Shown: positions 30,712 through 41,052 of the stretch, piece by piece
How positions within the stretch are numbered: position 1 is the stretch's first letter
Layout: every line of letters begins with the position of its first letter
From: Ceratopteris richardii
Lineage: Eukaryota; Streptophyta; Polypodiopsida; Polypodiales; Pteridaceae
Direction of reading: 5' to 3'
Assembly: GCA_020310875.1 (NCBI GenBank)
Contig: CM035413.1
Span: 162,110,806-162,174,805, forward strand
DNA: 64,000 nt
Notes under the pieces: generated by a model
What the model saw: only the letters and a program-made list of their open reading frames with translations
The model's database searches: none
What the model was told of the DNA's origin: nothing
Program-made: the position numbers and the translations under genes

Positions 30712-31578
30712 TTATCTCAACTTTATACTTAGCAGTCCATCTAGGAATAAAGCCACTTGTTTGGCTGGTGTGGGTAACTCAGAAACAGGACATCTCTCTA
30801 GATATTGCCTAAATCTTATTCCTGCAAGTCTAACCATCTCTTGAGGGGTTTGCTTGAAGCTACGAATCAGTGAGGAAGTGTTATGCCTTATGCCACTCTT
30901 AGAGAATTCGGTAATGAAAGCCTCTAGAAGTTGGCCTATGTTCCTAAAGTGTCTCTCATTTAATGGTTGAAACCACGTGAGAGCGGTGTTCCTAAGGGTT
31001 AGACCAAAGGCATTGTATTGCGTGAATAGCTCCTCAACTTGTTGAGCTCTCAAGACTTGTCTAAATTCGGCCACATGATCGTATGGATCTCCAGTGCCAT
31101 CGAAGTAGTTCTTCATGGATTTAACTAGTTGTGTAGGTCTCAAAGTCCTCGTGTTCTCTCTAGGTCTTGGTAGAGGGAATTCATCAGCGTTTCTTTGGTT
31201 TCTTGGGGCTCGAGTTCTCTCAGGTTCCACTCTATCCGTTTTTGTTCTCGTTCTCTCTCTTCCCAGTGGATTGGCAAAGCTTACCTCTGGCCTATCCCTA
31301 CTTCTGTCCCTTTGAGCGCCATGAGCTTGTGATGTTCCAGCCCCTTGGTGGCCAAAAGAGACATTAGATCTTGGTTGGGGAAAAATAAATTCTCCCTTCC
31401 AAGTGTAGGCATGTCTACCATGTTCTATGACCACAAAGATCCTTTCTGAAGTGTGATCTAGATAGGTCACTTTGCCTAGGCTATCAGGATCTTTGAACTC
31501 ATAGATTGTGATCGTTCCTATCTCATTTGGCTGATCAAGCTTATACCTCCAAAAGGCTTCGTCAGTTTCTCGATTCAA
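30712..31578 (-). pseudogene. Element B gag core
   Basis: A 288-residue frame. The start RETDEAFWRYKLDQPNEIG and YTWKGEFIFPQPRSNVSFG belong to the N-terminal extension. After an Arg-rich linker comes the gag core: MKNYFDGTGDPYDHVAEFRQ, LTLRNTALTWFQPLNERHFR, FITEFSKSGIRHNTSSLI, QYLERCPVSELP. This matches the classical retrotransposon gag domain of Ty3 elements. A stop at 30712 separates it from the knuckle region. Confidence 0.88.
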
Positions 31579-32237
31579 GAGTAGATCTATGCTCTTGTTG
31601 TCCTGGGGAATCCACTCTGGTGTGAGGATTCTAGTAAGAACAGATTTGCCTGGGGGGGTTTTAGGCTCTCCACCTAAGTTTCCTTGCTCTATGTCTATCT
31701 ATGTCTATCTCCACCTATGTCTATCTCTGGGATCACATTACCAAATTCATCTGTCCTATCTGGGTGGCTGGTGACTACGTATATGGTTCCTTCCTTGTCC
31801 AAGTATGCTCCATGTTCAAATTTGATGGCTGGATGTTCAATTCCAATGGGTTGGTCAGGGTTTTTAATCTGGACCATAGATCTTCCTATGCCGTCCTCAT
31901 AGATGCTAGCACCTAATCGGTTGGTCTTAAGGTATTCCATCTGCGTCTTGTAGGGGCCTTCTACCCTATGTAAATATGGCACACGTGAACTTCCTGTAGG
32001 TCTCTCCATACCGTGGGACATCTCAGACTCACTAGTTTCAGAGCTAGGGTAGTGCGAATAATGGCTCAATTGCTGGGCCCAAGACCTAGCAGTATGATTG
32101 ACACTAGCCTCTGAAGACCTAAGACTCTGTCTATCTCTTCCTAGGTGCCGTCCTGATCTAAGGTTCATAAGACCAATTGAATAATCCCAAATTTCCCAAG
32201 TATAATTTTCGTTGCTGAGTTCTTTTGTATTAGTCAC
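31579..32237 (-). pseudogene. Element B gag N-terminal extension
   Basis: Starts MTNTKELSNENYTWEIWDYS. The second half, HRVEGPYKTQMEYLKTNRLG to FEHGAYLDKEGTIYVVTSHP, is an unfamiliar domain. The same domain occurs in fragment G at 52830-53170 (EGPYKTQLEYIRINQLGAHI). A duplicated GATAGACATA near 31695 shifts the frame; the sequence then continues in another frame towards the gag core (QGNLGGEPKTPPGKSV). I cannot name the domain. Confidence 0.7.
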
Positions 32238-34018
32238 TTGTTCTTTTTAATTTTTCTTAGGATGTCACTTCTTGTCCAATCAATCTTCGTCGCAAGGAAC
32301 ACTTAAGTTTTATCGTACTTTGAGTTTGGTCGCTCGATTTAAATTCTTTTCCCTTAGGTTGTTTTGCAAATGTAATCTCTTGGTTCTTGCACTTGAGTGA
32401 TTAGAGTTCTTGGACTTGGTCGTGCTTAACGTATCCCTAATTGATCAGAACCTCTATCCATGCTTAGCTTATGCTAGGAATTGACAGAGGGTGTTGAGAA
32501 TTTCCAACCTTTAGTTTTGCTCCTTGGTTGCCCTTGTGTGCCTAGGAAACGTGTTCCCAAGCTTGCACTTACTCTTGCTTGGAATGCCCTTCGATGCTCT
32601 CAAAGGACCTGTAAAAGTCCCAAAGTTAGCTCAAGAATTGAATTCCATTGATACAACAGACCATGTTCATTCATGCAATTCAGAGATCAAATTATTCTTA
32701 GGCTTTATGGACAACAATCCTAAGGATCCCTTATTTTTTCTTCCCCCTGGGTATGGTCACTTCAAAATAGTATATCTAATAATGTTGATATTAATTTTAC
32801 CGTGACGAGTGGAAGTTTTGGTTGTACTCCCCTTGAGCTTTCCAACAAAACAAAAATCACAACAAACAGATTTCGTATGAGAAAGTTATGACCGTTTAGG
32901 GTTCTATGATTAAAACAGAGTTCCAACAGGCTAACATGCGAACATGACTTTTCAAAATACTTTGTGTAGCGGCCTCACAATGGTCTAACAAATTTCTAAT
33001 GTTTCCCAAACAATACCCCAAAATATTCCAACTATCTTTGCCCTAAAAAATGGCCAAATTTGCCCATCAATCGCGATCGAGTGGTCTGTCAATTGCAATT
33101 GATATGTCAGTCGCGATCGACGTGTCGGTCGCGATTGACAAGTCCGTCGTGGCTGTTAGTCGTGATTGATGGGTCAATTGCGATTGATACCTGGCCAGAA
33201 AATTCAGTCCGTCGTGGTCAAAGGATCATTGACTCTGTCGATCGTGATTGATGGGTCGATCGCAATTGACAGGTCTGTTGCGAGGGTTCTATCGATCGTG
33301 GTCAAATAGTCGTTGATTGGGTCAGTCACGATTGACAGGTCTGTCGGGACTTTCGATCGCGATTGATGGGTCGATCGCGACTGACAAGTCGGTCGCGATT
33401 GACACGTGGCGCACGTAAATTCTGTTGATCGTGGTCAATCGGTCGTTGACTCTGTTGGTCGCGATTGAGGTGTCGGTCGCGATTGACGAGTCTGTCGGCA
33501 GGTGTCCGTCGTCGTTTGTCGATCGTGATTGACGTGCCGATCGCAATTGACAAAAAACAGAGGAGTTTTAAGATTTTAAACACATATTTAGGAAGCTCTA
33601 TGCATGCAGATCATGATTATGCACTTTGTTTAGCAAAATGTTCACTTTTTCTGTCGGTCGCGATTGACAGAGGTCAATGCCTCGGGACCTGCACAGTCAG
33701 ATTTTTTTACCTACTGAAGCTGGTACAGTTGCTGGGGATGCTGATTCCTGTAGAAAATCTCAAAAAACATAGAAAAGCACAAGCACATAAATGCTCTCTC
33801 GCTCTCTCTCACAAGTGAAATGAGGGGAATGGCATGGGTTTGGTGATATGACCAAAAACTGAAATTTTTCGCGATGATGGAGATGGAGGTGGAAGATGGT
33901 GATGATGATGATGGTGATGAAGAAAACAAAAGAAAATAGATAAAAGTGAAGAAAATACTTATGATTCCAACACCTCAACTCTAGGTCTTACCATCACATG
34001 CTCGTCCTCAAAGCTTGA
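32238..34018 (-). other. Element B untranslated leader
   Basis: A 1.8-kb region between primer site and gag with no gag-like coding. It contains the minisatellite below and a GAT/GGT-rich run (33870-33915) near the primer site. Its length is large for a Ty3 leader. Confidence 0.7.
33057..33560. repeat. Minisatellite of ~18-bp GATCGCGATTGAC-like units
   Basis: About 25-30 degenerate units such as GTCGGTCGCGATTGACA, mostly 18 bp or multiples, many with self-complementary cores (TCGCGA, CGATCG). Another unit sits at 33652-33670. The frames it opens (NRDRPINRD-like) are repeat translations rather than a gene. Confidence 0.85.
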
Positions 34019-34036
34019 TCCCCGGCAATGGTGCCA
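34019..34036 (-). other. Element B primer-binding site
   Basis: Minus-strand TGGCACCATTGCCGGGGA lies 8 nt inside the 5' LTR. It differs at two positions from TGGCGCCGTTGCCGGGGA, the site I associate with tRNA-Asp-primed Athila-like plant elements. Confidence 0.75.
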
Positions 34037-34044
34037 AAATTTGG

Positions 34045-34673
34045 TGTAGCTCAGTGATGAGTAGCACCTCCTTTAATGTCAATCCGGGAAGACGTGAGGA
34101 TGGTATGAAGACCTCGAACAAGTGATGGCACAAGTGTGTGAGTGAGAAGCACACTATCATGCACACACACACACACGTGCACACACGACAAGAACAAAGA
34201 GAGAGACAATGGAATCCTTTTAGATTACTCAAAAATGCTCTTACAAGTTCAATTCTACAACAAGCCACCCCCAAAAATGAGCTCTCTAGCTCTATTTATA
34301 GTTTTTGACTAGCTTTGGTCCTGTCCAGACCTAGTGTCCGGCTTAGTTAAAAATTAGGTTCCAGGGCTTATTTGAAGGCTCAAACGAGGTCTAAAAAATA
34401 TGAAAATTGGCAGGCAATTACTTCTAAGGTCCTCAAGCTCGAGGACTCCTCGGCTTGCACAAAATGGAGTTACAAAAAGGTGAAATGGTATTTACAATGA
34501 TTTTTAGTGATGAGAATCAATGTTATGAGGGTGCTGATTTGGAAAAAATTTGAATGGCCTACTTGCCAGATCTTCGTTGACTACTTTGTCTGCTTGTGCC
34601 TTCTCTCCGCTCTGGCTCCCTTCTTTGGCTTCCTTGTCTTGTGAGTCCTTGGGTGCTTTGACTGCTGCCAACA
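34045..34673 (-). repeat. Element B 5' LTR (629 bp)
   Basis: Pairs with 18174-18806. The minus-strand TATA box CTATAAATAG at 34292-34301 would drive transcription leftward. GTAAC follows at 34674-34678. Confidence 0.95.
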
Positions 34674-34678
34674 GTAAC

Positions 34679-35415
34679 CATTTTCTTGCGTTTAAACATT
34701 GGAAAGTTTATCTCGTGTGCTTTCTCTGTCTCAAATATCTCCTTCAAAGCTTATATATTATGTGAGATATCAATCAAAGAGTGAAGTTCAGTTTTTCAGC
34801 ATACTTGTGTAGACAAGTAGTCTATTTTGGTTAGTTAAGTTTCCTGACCAAAACGTATCCAAATTTCTTGCTTTTTAGCTTTTTGGAAAGCTCTTTGCAT
34901 GTACTTTAGCTATCCCAAATATATCATTCAAAGGATTTATATTCTGTGAGATGTCTATCAGAGAGTGAAGTTCAGATTTTTAGTATACTTGTGTGCACAA
35001 GTGATCTATTTTGGTCAGTTGAGTTTCTTGACCAAAACTCATCCAAATTACTTGCCTTTTAGCTTGTTGGAAAGCTATTTGTGTATACTTTCTTTATTTC
35101 AAACATCTTCCTCAAAGGATTTATATTCAAAGAGTTATCAGTCCGAGAGTGAAGTTCAATTCTTCAACATACTTGTGTGGATAGGTAGTTCATCTTCGTT
35201 AGTTGCGTTTCCTAATCAAAACTTGTCCAAATTAAGTTATTTATAGCTTTTTAGAAAGCTCTCTTTGTCTACTTTGATTAACTAAAGGCATAACTCCATT
35301 TGAGTTTTGTATTGAGAGGAGAAAGCTATCTAAGATGCAGCTGTTTGTCCAAGTGCTGGACATAAAAGGGTTCACTACACGTTTTCGTTGTGCATAGGAG
35401 AACACATTCTCCACA
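34679..35415 (+). repeat. Copia E 5' LTR, last piece, with 184-bp tandem repeats
   Basis: Continues E's LTR after element B. GGAAAG/AGAAAG landmarks lie at 34701, 34885, 35069 and 35253, each exactly 184 bp apart. Each is preceded, after exactly 19 bp, by (A/G)TCCAAATT in the units where that part is present. It ends CTCCACA at 35415. These repeats are downstream of the LTR TATA box, so they would be in the transcribed leader. Confidence 0.93.
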
Positions 35416-35416
35416 A

Positions 35417-35429
35417 TTGCTATTAGAGA
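35417..35429 (+). other. Copia E primer-binding site (decayed)
   Basis: TTGCTATTAGAGA differs at two positions from TTGGTATCAGAG, the initiator tRNA-Met site. It sits 1 nt after the LTR end. Confidence 0.6.
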
Positions 35430-35545
35430 AAACTTGGTGCTTAAGCTTCATCAACAGAGTTGGAGTTAAAGCAACGCAAAAGAGGAGCTACAAAATAAGG
35501 GGGAGCTTCATTCGAGGTAACTCTCAAAGTTTTGGATAGTCTTCA

Positions 35546-36475
35546 ATGGCTGACTTGGGTCAACAAGTAGAGAAATTGGATAAGGATAACTATCCTGTGT
35601 GGAAGTTTAGAATGACCAACTACCTAATGGGCAAAGGCTTGTGGGGTATTGTGAGCGGCGATGATGTTCAACCTCAAATCAATCAAGCTACAACCATCGA
35701 AGTCCAAAGGAGGCAGGCAAAAGAATGGGAAGAGAGGAATGGGAGAGTCATGTTCCTCATTTCACAAGTCATTACTAATGCTATGACTGTCAACATCTAG
35801 AGAAAGCTAAGGATGCTTGGGAAGCTCTTGAAAGGATGTATTCAACAAATACCAAAGCTAGGAAACTTCAACTCAAGAATGAGATGAACACAATCAAGAA
35901 AAGTTCTAGTCAATCCATAGCTGAATATACTTTGAAGATTAAGGAGCTAAGTGATGCTTTCGCTTGTATTGGCACAACGATTGAAGACAAAGATCTTGTG
36001 TGTTATACTCTCAATGGATTGAGAGAAGATGAAAGATGGAAGCCTTTTATAACTTCCATTAACTTGAAAGATGCATATCCAGGTTTTGAACAACTAATCC
36101 CTCATCTTGTCACAGAAGAGCTTAGCTTTGGTGGCCCCAAAGGAAAGGACAACCACAACCAAAGGTTATATCAAGGCCGAGGTAAAGAAAGGAACTCAAG
36201 AGGAGGCTCAAGAGGAAAAGGAAGAGGTCACAACAACTCCAACTACAATCAAAACAATTCGGAAGACAACAAGGATGCATCAAATGCCAACACACAAGGA
36301 AGAGGTTGAGGTAGTAGTAGAGGAAGAGGCCGAGGCTCCTACAATTCTCATAAAGGTATAACATGCTATCATTGTGGTAAAGTAGTACACTATGCTAGTG
36401 ATTGTTGGTTGAAGAATGGAAGACCAAATGGTGGCAATCAAAGGAGCCAAAGCAACTATGCAAGCACCTGAAGTG
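35546..36475 (+). pseudogene. Copia E gag
   Basis: Starts MADLGQQVEKLDKDNYPVWK. Copia gag features follow: YPVWKFRMTNYLMGKGLWGI, AWEALERMYSTNTKARK, LQLKNEMNTIKKSSSQSIAE, LNGLREDERWKPFITSI, a Gly/Arg-rich tail (GRGKERNSRGGSRGKGRGHN) and the CCHC knuckle CYHCGKVVHYASDC. A frameshift near 35800 and stops at 36308 and 36469 break it. It resembles the gag of copia element D (41595-42575). Confidence 0.9.
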
Positions 36476-36501
36476 AAGGAAGCAAGGACACACTACTTGC
36501 A

Positions 36502-37735
36502 ATGAGACATGAGTATACAAGCTCTTGTGAAGATGACAAAAAATGGTACATTGATTCAGGTTGTAGTAACCATATGTCATGCCAAGGAAGTTTATTCACT
36601 AATCTACAGGTACGAAGTGGAAAAGGATGTGTTGAAACAAGTGATGATACTCAACACATGATTGAACATATTAGAGATATAAGGCTTGGATTTACAAGTA
36701 GAGCAAAGGTACTATCAAATGTTCTTCATGTTCCTACAATTTCAAAGAACTTGATTTCAGTAGGACAAATGGTAGAGAAGGGTTATCATGTCATATTCAA
36801 TGAGAATGGGTGCTTCATAAAGAATCCAAAGGAAGGCTTCAAGGTCATTGCTCGAGGTAGAAGAGGAGGAAGGATGTTCACTTCGGACGTCCAACATCCA
36901 CATGGAAAGATCATGTACATTCAATGTGGGAACAAGAAGATTTCACAGCTGGACTTATGGCACAAAAGAATAGGACACATCCCAAAGCTGAAGGACATGA
37001 GCAAACATGAAGTGGTAAGAGGTCTTCCAAAATTTAATAGCATTGGACTACATGGTTATGTGAAGCTTGTCAACTAGGAAAGCAAACGAGGTAGCCATTC
37101 AAGAGGAGTAATTATGTGGCCCCAAATGTGTTGGACTTGATACATATGGATGTATGGGGACCAACCCAAGAGGCATCAATGGATGGTAATAGATTTTTTT
37201 TCACCTTGATTGATGATCACTCAAGAAAGGTATGACTGTTTTGTATGAAGAAAGAATTAGAGGTGTTTTCTATATTCAATAGATTCAAAGTTGAAGTTGA
37301 AAAAGAAATAGGAAGGTCTATCAAAACCTTAAGGTCTGATGGTGGAAGAGAATACTTCTCCAAAGAATTTTCAGATTCTCTACAAGAAAATGGGATCAAA
37401 AGGCAGTTTACTTGTAGGTATACACCACAACAAAATGGAGTAGCTAAGAGGAAAAATAGGAAAATTGCTGAAATTGCAAGACGCATGCTCAACGAGATGA
37501 AGGTACCATTGTACTATTGGGCTGAAGCTACCACAACTGCCACTTACTTGATGAATAGGTGCACAACATCAAGAATACATCACTTGACTCTAAAGGAGGT
37601 ATATTCTAGTAAGAAACCTGACCTTACACACCTCAAAGTGTTTGGATGTGTTTGCTTTGTTCACATTCCACAAGAAGTTAGAACAAAGATGGAACCAAGG
37701 TCAGAAAAATGCATTTTCATCGGCTAATCGATGGA
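36502..37735 (+). pseudogene. Copia E protease and integrase
   Basis: The protease active site is WYIDSGCSNHMS. The GAG-pre-integrase segment LDLWHKRIGHIPKLKDM carries the zinc-binding His residues. After a stop at 37075 and shifts near 37230, the integrase core reads IKTLRSDGGREYFSKEF (second catalytic Asp) and TPQQNGVAKRKNRKIAEI. The last catalytic Glu (usually NGVAERKNR) is Lys, a single G-to-A change that would inactivate strand transfer. WAEATTTATYLMNR follows as in other copia elements. Confidence 0.9.
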
Positions 37736-38245
37736 GCAAAAATGATACAAGTGCTACAACCCTAGAACAAAGGAAGTAAGAGTCTTGCGAGATGTGGTCT
37801 TTGTTGAACTAAGACCATGGGATGAAGATAAAGGAAGGAAAAGATTCTTGAAGAAGATTGTGTTGATTATGCAAGAACAAATCAAAGAGAAGTTCAACAA
37901 TCAAGCACAAAGGTTTCAGGTTCAGAGGCATCTACATCAAATGAAGAATGTTCAACATGAAGGGGGAGTCATTCTTTGTCTCCAAATTCGGCTCATAGTA
38001 GAGCCAAAGAAGGAAGTGCTACTCCAAACAGTGAGATAGATGCAAGTGAAGAAGAATATGAAGAGGTAATCACTTCGAAGGTAAAGCTGAATAGGTTAAA
38101 GAAGCAACTTTCGAAAGGCAATGAAAGAAGATCTTCAAGGACAAGGTATCCAACTCAAAGGCTGAGTTATGATAGTTTCATGGCGAGACATTTTGCATAC
38201 ATGATGCAGGTTATCAAAGATAAAGAGCCTGAGAGAACATTTTGC
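37736..38245 (+). pseudogene. Copia E decayed linker; reverse transcriptase deleted
   Basis: Sequence between integrase and RNase H is only about 0.5 kb. It includes the integrase-RT linker (RSSRTRYPTQRLSYDSFMA) and no YVDD or other RT motifs. The junction near 38240 leads straight to the RNase H start, so the whole RT domain is missing. Confidence 0.8.
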
Positions 38246-38838
38246 ATACTAGTGAACATTTAAATTCAGCCAAGAGAGTGCTGAGATACATAAAGCATAC
38301 ATTTAATCATGCTTTGTTTTACAAGTTTGATGAAGAATTGCAAGTCAAAGGCTAGGGATGCTGATTGGGCAGGTTCAAAGGAAGATAGGAGATCAACCTC
38401 ATGTTATGTGTTCATGATAGGAAGCAAACCTATCACATGGAGCTCAAAGAAACAACCTACTCTTGCACTTCCATCCATGGAGGCTGAATATAGAGGATTA
38501 GCATTTGCCACATGTTAAGAAATATGGATTAAAAAGCTTTTGGATGATCTTGAAGTGCAAGTTGGAACCATCCCTATATACGGTGATAACATGTAAAGTA
38601 TTTACTTGGCAAGCAATCCTATGTTTCATGCAAGGAGCAAGCACATAGAGGTCCACTACCATTATGTAAGGGAGAAGGTATTAAGCAAAGATGTGGAGAT
38701 AAAGTTCATCAGAACCAAAGAGCAGATTGCAGATATGTTTACAAAGTTCTTGGATGCTTCTAAACTCAAAGGTTTCAAGGATGTGATAAATTTGCAGGAC
38801 ATGGTTGAAGATAACTCCCAAATGAGCTTAAGGGAGAC
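38246..38838 (+). pseudogene. Copia E RNase H and C-terminus
   Basis: HLNSAKRVLRYIKHTFNHAL, DADWAGSKEDRRSTSCYVFM, SWSSKKQPTLALPSMEAEYR-like and RTKEQIADMFTKFLDASKLK are the usual copia RNase H and tail signatures. A stop lies at 38516. A short purine run (AAGGGAGA, 38830-38837) directly before the 3' LTR is the probable polypurine tract. Confidence 0.88.
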
Positions 38839-39694
38839 TGTTGAAGATAAATATACAAGCTCACTTTCATATGAGCTATGCTTGGATAAATTTACCAAAT
38901 ATAAAGATAAAGGAAAAGAAGAGAAAAGAAAAAAAAAAGTCTAGTCAAAATTCATGATGAGTAAAAGATACAATATCGATCTTGTAGTAAGTGGCATGTA
39001 GTGGGCAATCAAATGAAAGTGGTGGGTTAAGAAGGAGGCACAAAATTCCTCACTTGATCATTGGTTATAAAATTGGAGTGGGAGCATGTTCTAAACAAGG
39101 AGAGAAAGAGGCAAGAGCTCCCAATAGTCGGATCTGGTCATTTTGTCATTTTGTCATTTTGTCTTCCCATAAACTCCTTTCAGCTGCACATTATTTTGTA
39201 CATAGCTCTGTTGTGAAGCTCATATCTCAGTGTATATGTAACCAGTTCTTGCGCTTAAACACGCATTGGAAAGCTTATCTTGCGAGCTTTCTTTTTCTCA
39301 AATATCTCCTTCAAAGCTTATATATTGTGTGAGGTATCAGTCAAAGAGTGAAGTTTAGTTTTTCAGCATACTTGTGTAGATAGGTGGTCTATTTTGGTCG
39401 GTTAAATATCCCAACCAAAACGTATCCAAATTGCTTGGATTTTAACTTATTGGAAAGCTCTTTGCATTTAATTTCTGTTTCCCAAATATTTCATTTAAAG
39501 ACTTTATATTTTGTGAGATATCTATTAGAGAGTGAAGTCTAGTTTTTCAGTATACTTGTGTGCACAGGTGGTCTATTTTGGTCAGTTGAGTTTCCTGACC
39601 AAAATGCATCCAAATTACTTGATTTTTAGGTTTCTGGAAAGCTATTTGTGTATACTTTCTGTATCTCAAATATCTTCTTCAAGGGATACATATT
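38839..39694 (+). repeat. Copia E 3' LTR, first piece
   Basis: Starts TGTTGAAG. It includes the TATA box (39065-39072) and 184-bp repeats with GGAAAG at 39268, 39452 and 39636. It is cut at 39694 by element C, and the repeat phase resumes at 51807 with AGAAAG at 51932, exactly 184 bp after 39636 once C and one TATT are removed. Confidence 0.95.
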
Positions 39695-40259
39695 TGTTAA
39701 ATGCGCGTTGCCATCACAGGCGCATTTAAACTCTTCGGGTTCTTGGGAGTGGTAGGGGTCTGCTAATCAGAGGCCCTATAACTTAATTTTCCCAATTAAC
39801 ACATTTACGTCGTAGTACGTTAACACTCAAATATCTGCATACAAATTACTATCAATCCTCTGCTTCGTTATCTCACAGACTTACTTTTCGTAATCAGGTT
39901 AATACTTTCTCAGTACGTAGCATCGAGGTTACTCAATTCCGTAACACAGACTTCATTACCGTAACTTAATGGAGCTAGACTAACCGCAAGTTAATGTAAT
40001 CAAACAAGACGAGAAAAAGACAGCACTACTCAGATTTCTCAACATTGCACCATGACAACTTCACAGAATGCAATCGCCCAGACAGACAGTCTGGCGATTC
40101 TCCTGATCGTCACTGGAGCATCCTTTCATTGATTTATAAGTAGTTACAACTCTTTGCAACGACCTTTCGATTCGTGTGGAATATAAAACCTTTCAATTCA
40201 TGCGGGATATGAAAATACAGGAATTATGAAAATACAAAGTGCCAATCCGGCGGCTTACA
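39695..40259 (-). repeat. Element C 3' LTR (565 bp)
   Basis: Pairs with 51238-51802, equal length. The hairpin is at 40072-40099 and a TATA box on the minus strand near 40134-40141. Confidence 0.94.
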
Positions 40260-40260
40260 C

Positions 40261-40287
40261 TGGCATGCATGGTGGACTTGAACCCGC
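40261..40287 (-). other. tRNA-3'-end-like segment next to the 3' LTR (C)
   Basis: Minus strand: GCGGG-TTCAAGT-CCACC, ATGCATG, CCA, then G and the LTR. It matches the block in element A with three transitions. No purine tract is present at this position. Confidence 0.5.
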
Positions 40288-40319
40288 AATGGAATAAAAT
40301 CTAGGGCTCATCTACTATA

Positions 40320-41047
40320 CCCTGTAGATACATAGCTCTAGCTAATTTAAATGTTCTGGCAATTTTCTGCTTCAGGCTATCCAACATTTTCTTTAAAGTG
40401 TCTGGTTCAACTAACTGGGCATCAGTACGAACAGAGCTTGCTGCAATACTTGTGTCATCAGAATATCAGCTTGCGTCTGCAAAAATGCTTCCTGTAAATA
40501 AAAATCGTTCGCCAGGGCTGCATCATGGCTCAATTTCATGTCTTGAATTTGTTGATCAATTCTAGATAATCTTTTTGCTTGAATACCTAACTATGTCTCT
40601 CTCCTTTCCAGTTCTTGAGCCTGATATTGAATTGTCCGGTAATATGCATCTCTTTCTTTTCTTATCCCTGTTATCTCCTTTTGCAATTGATTGGTTGAAT
40701 TCATCTGAGCTTTAAGAGCAGAATTTGCTTCAAATAAGTTGGCATTTGCTCTCTGGAGTTCTTCATTAGTCCGCTTAGCTAAATCTGCCATTTACTGACC
40801 TTTCTACACAACTTCATCTAGTTGAATTCACGTTTCTTCCAATAAATTCCCGAGCGCTATACGAGCATCTTCTTTATCCTGGACTAACTGTTTTAACTGG
40901 AGAATCTCTGCATCAGTAGCGCTTAATAACTCATCTTTGTCTCTTAGTTCAGCCAACGCAGCATCTCTTTGGCTGATCAATGATTCCTGTTCAGCAAGTT
41001 TAGCCTGGAGTTGTTGAATCTGTACGTGCAGAACATGATTTTCTGCC
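40320..41047 (-). pseudogene. Element C third ORF, C-terminal coiled-coil part
   Basis: Minus-strand pieces downstream of inserted element D: VQIQQLQAKL-like heptads, MADLAKRTNEELQRANANLF, TNQLQKEITGIRKERDAYYR and HDAALANDFYLQEAFLQTQA. Stops and shifts are frequent. It aligns with the end of the third ORF of A, including the part that is inverted there. Confidence 0.75.
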
Positions 41048-41052
41048 TTTAC

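Larger units (their letters stand above)
18174..34673 (-). mobile_element. Ty3-type element B (family B/I), 16.5 kb, dual protease
   Basis: Bounded by TGTAGC and CCAACA and flanked by GTAAC (18169-18173 and 34674-34678). It is read on the minus strand: 5' LTR, primer site resembling tRNA-Asp-type sites of Athila-like elements, 1.8-kb leader with a minisatellite, long gag, protease 1, RT, RNase H, integrase, protease 2, a third ORF of ~1300 codons, polypurine tract, 3' LTR. The two LTRs differ by only about a dozen substitutions and a few short indels over ~630 bp by eye, so this is one of the younger insertions. Element I at 57382 onward is a second family member. Confidence 0.95.

Noticed and set aside
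33322-33583. Open frames with NRDR-like repeats
   Set aside because: They are translations of the minisatellite and are not gag-related.
34701-35260. CRISPR-like array or centromeric satellite for the 184-bp repeats
   Set aside because: The repeats are confined to the LTRs of copia E, present at the same place in both LTRs, with no spacer structure.
39690-39694. A clean 5-bp target duplication for element C
   Set aside because: Left flank ATATT and right flank TATTC share only TATT without ambiguity if the LTR ends in CA; reported as 4 bp with a possible fifth base.
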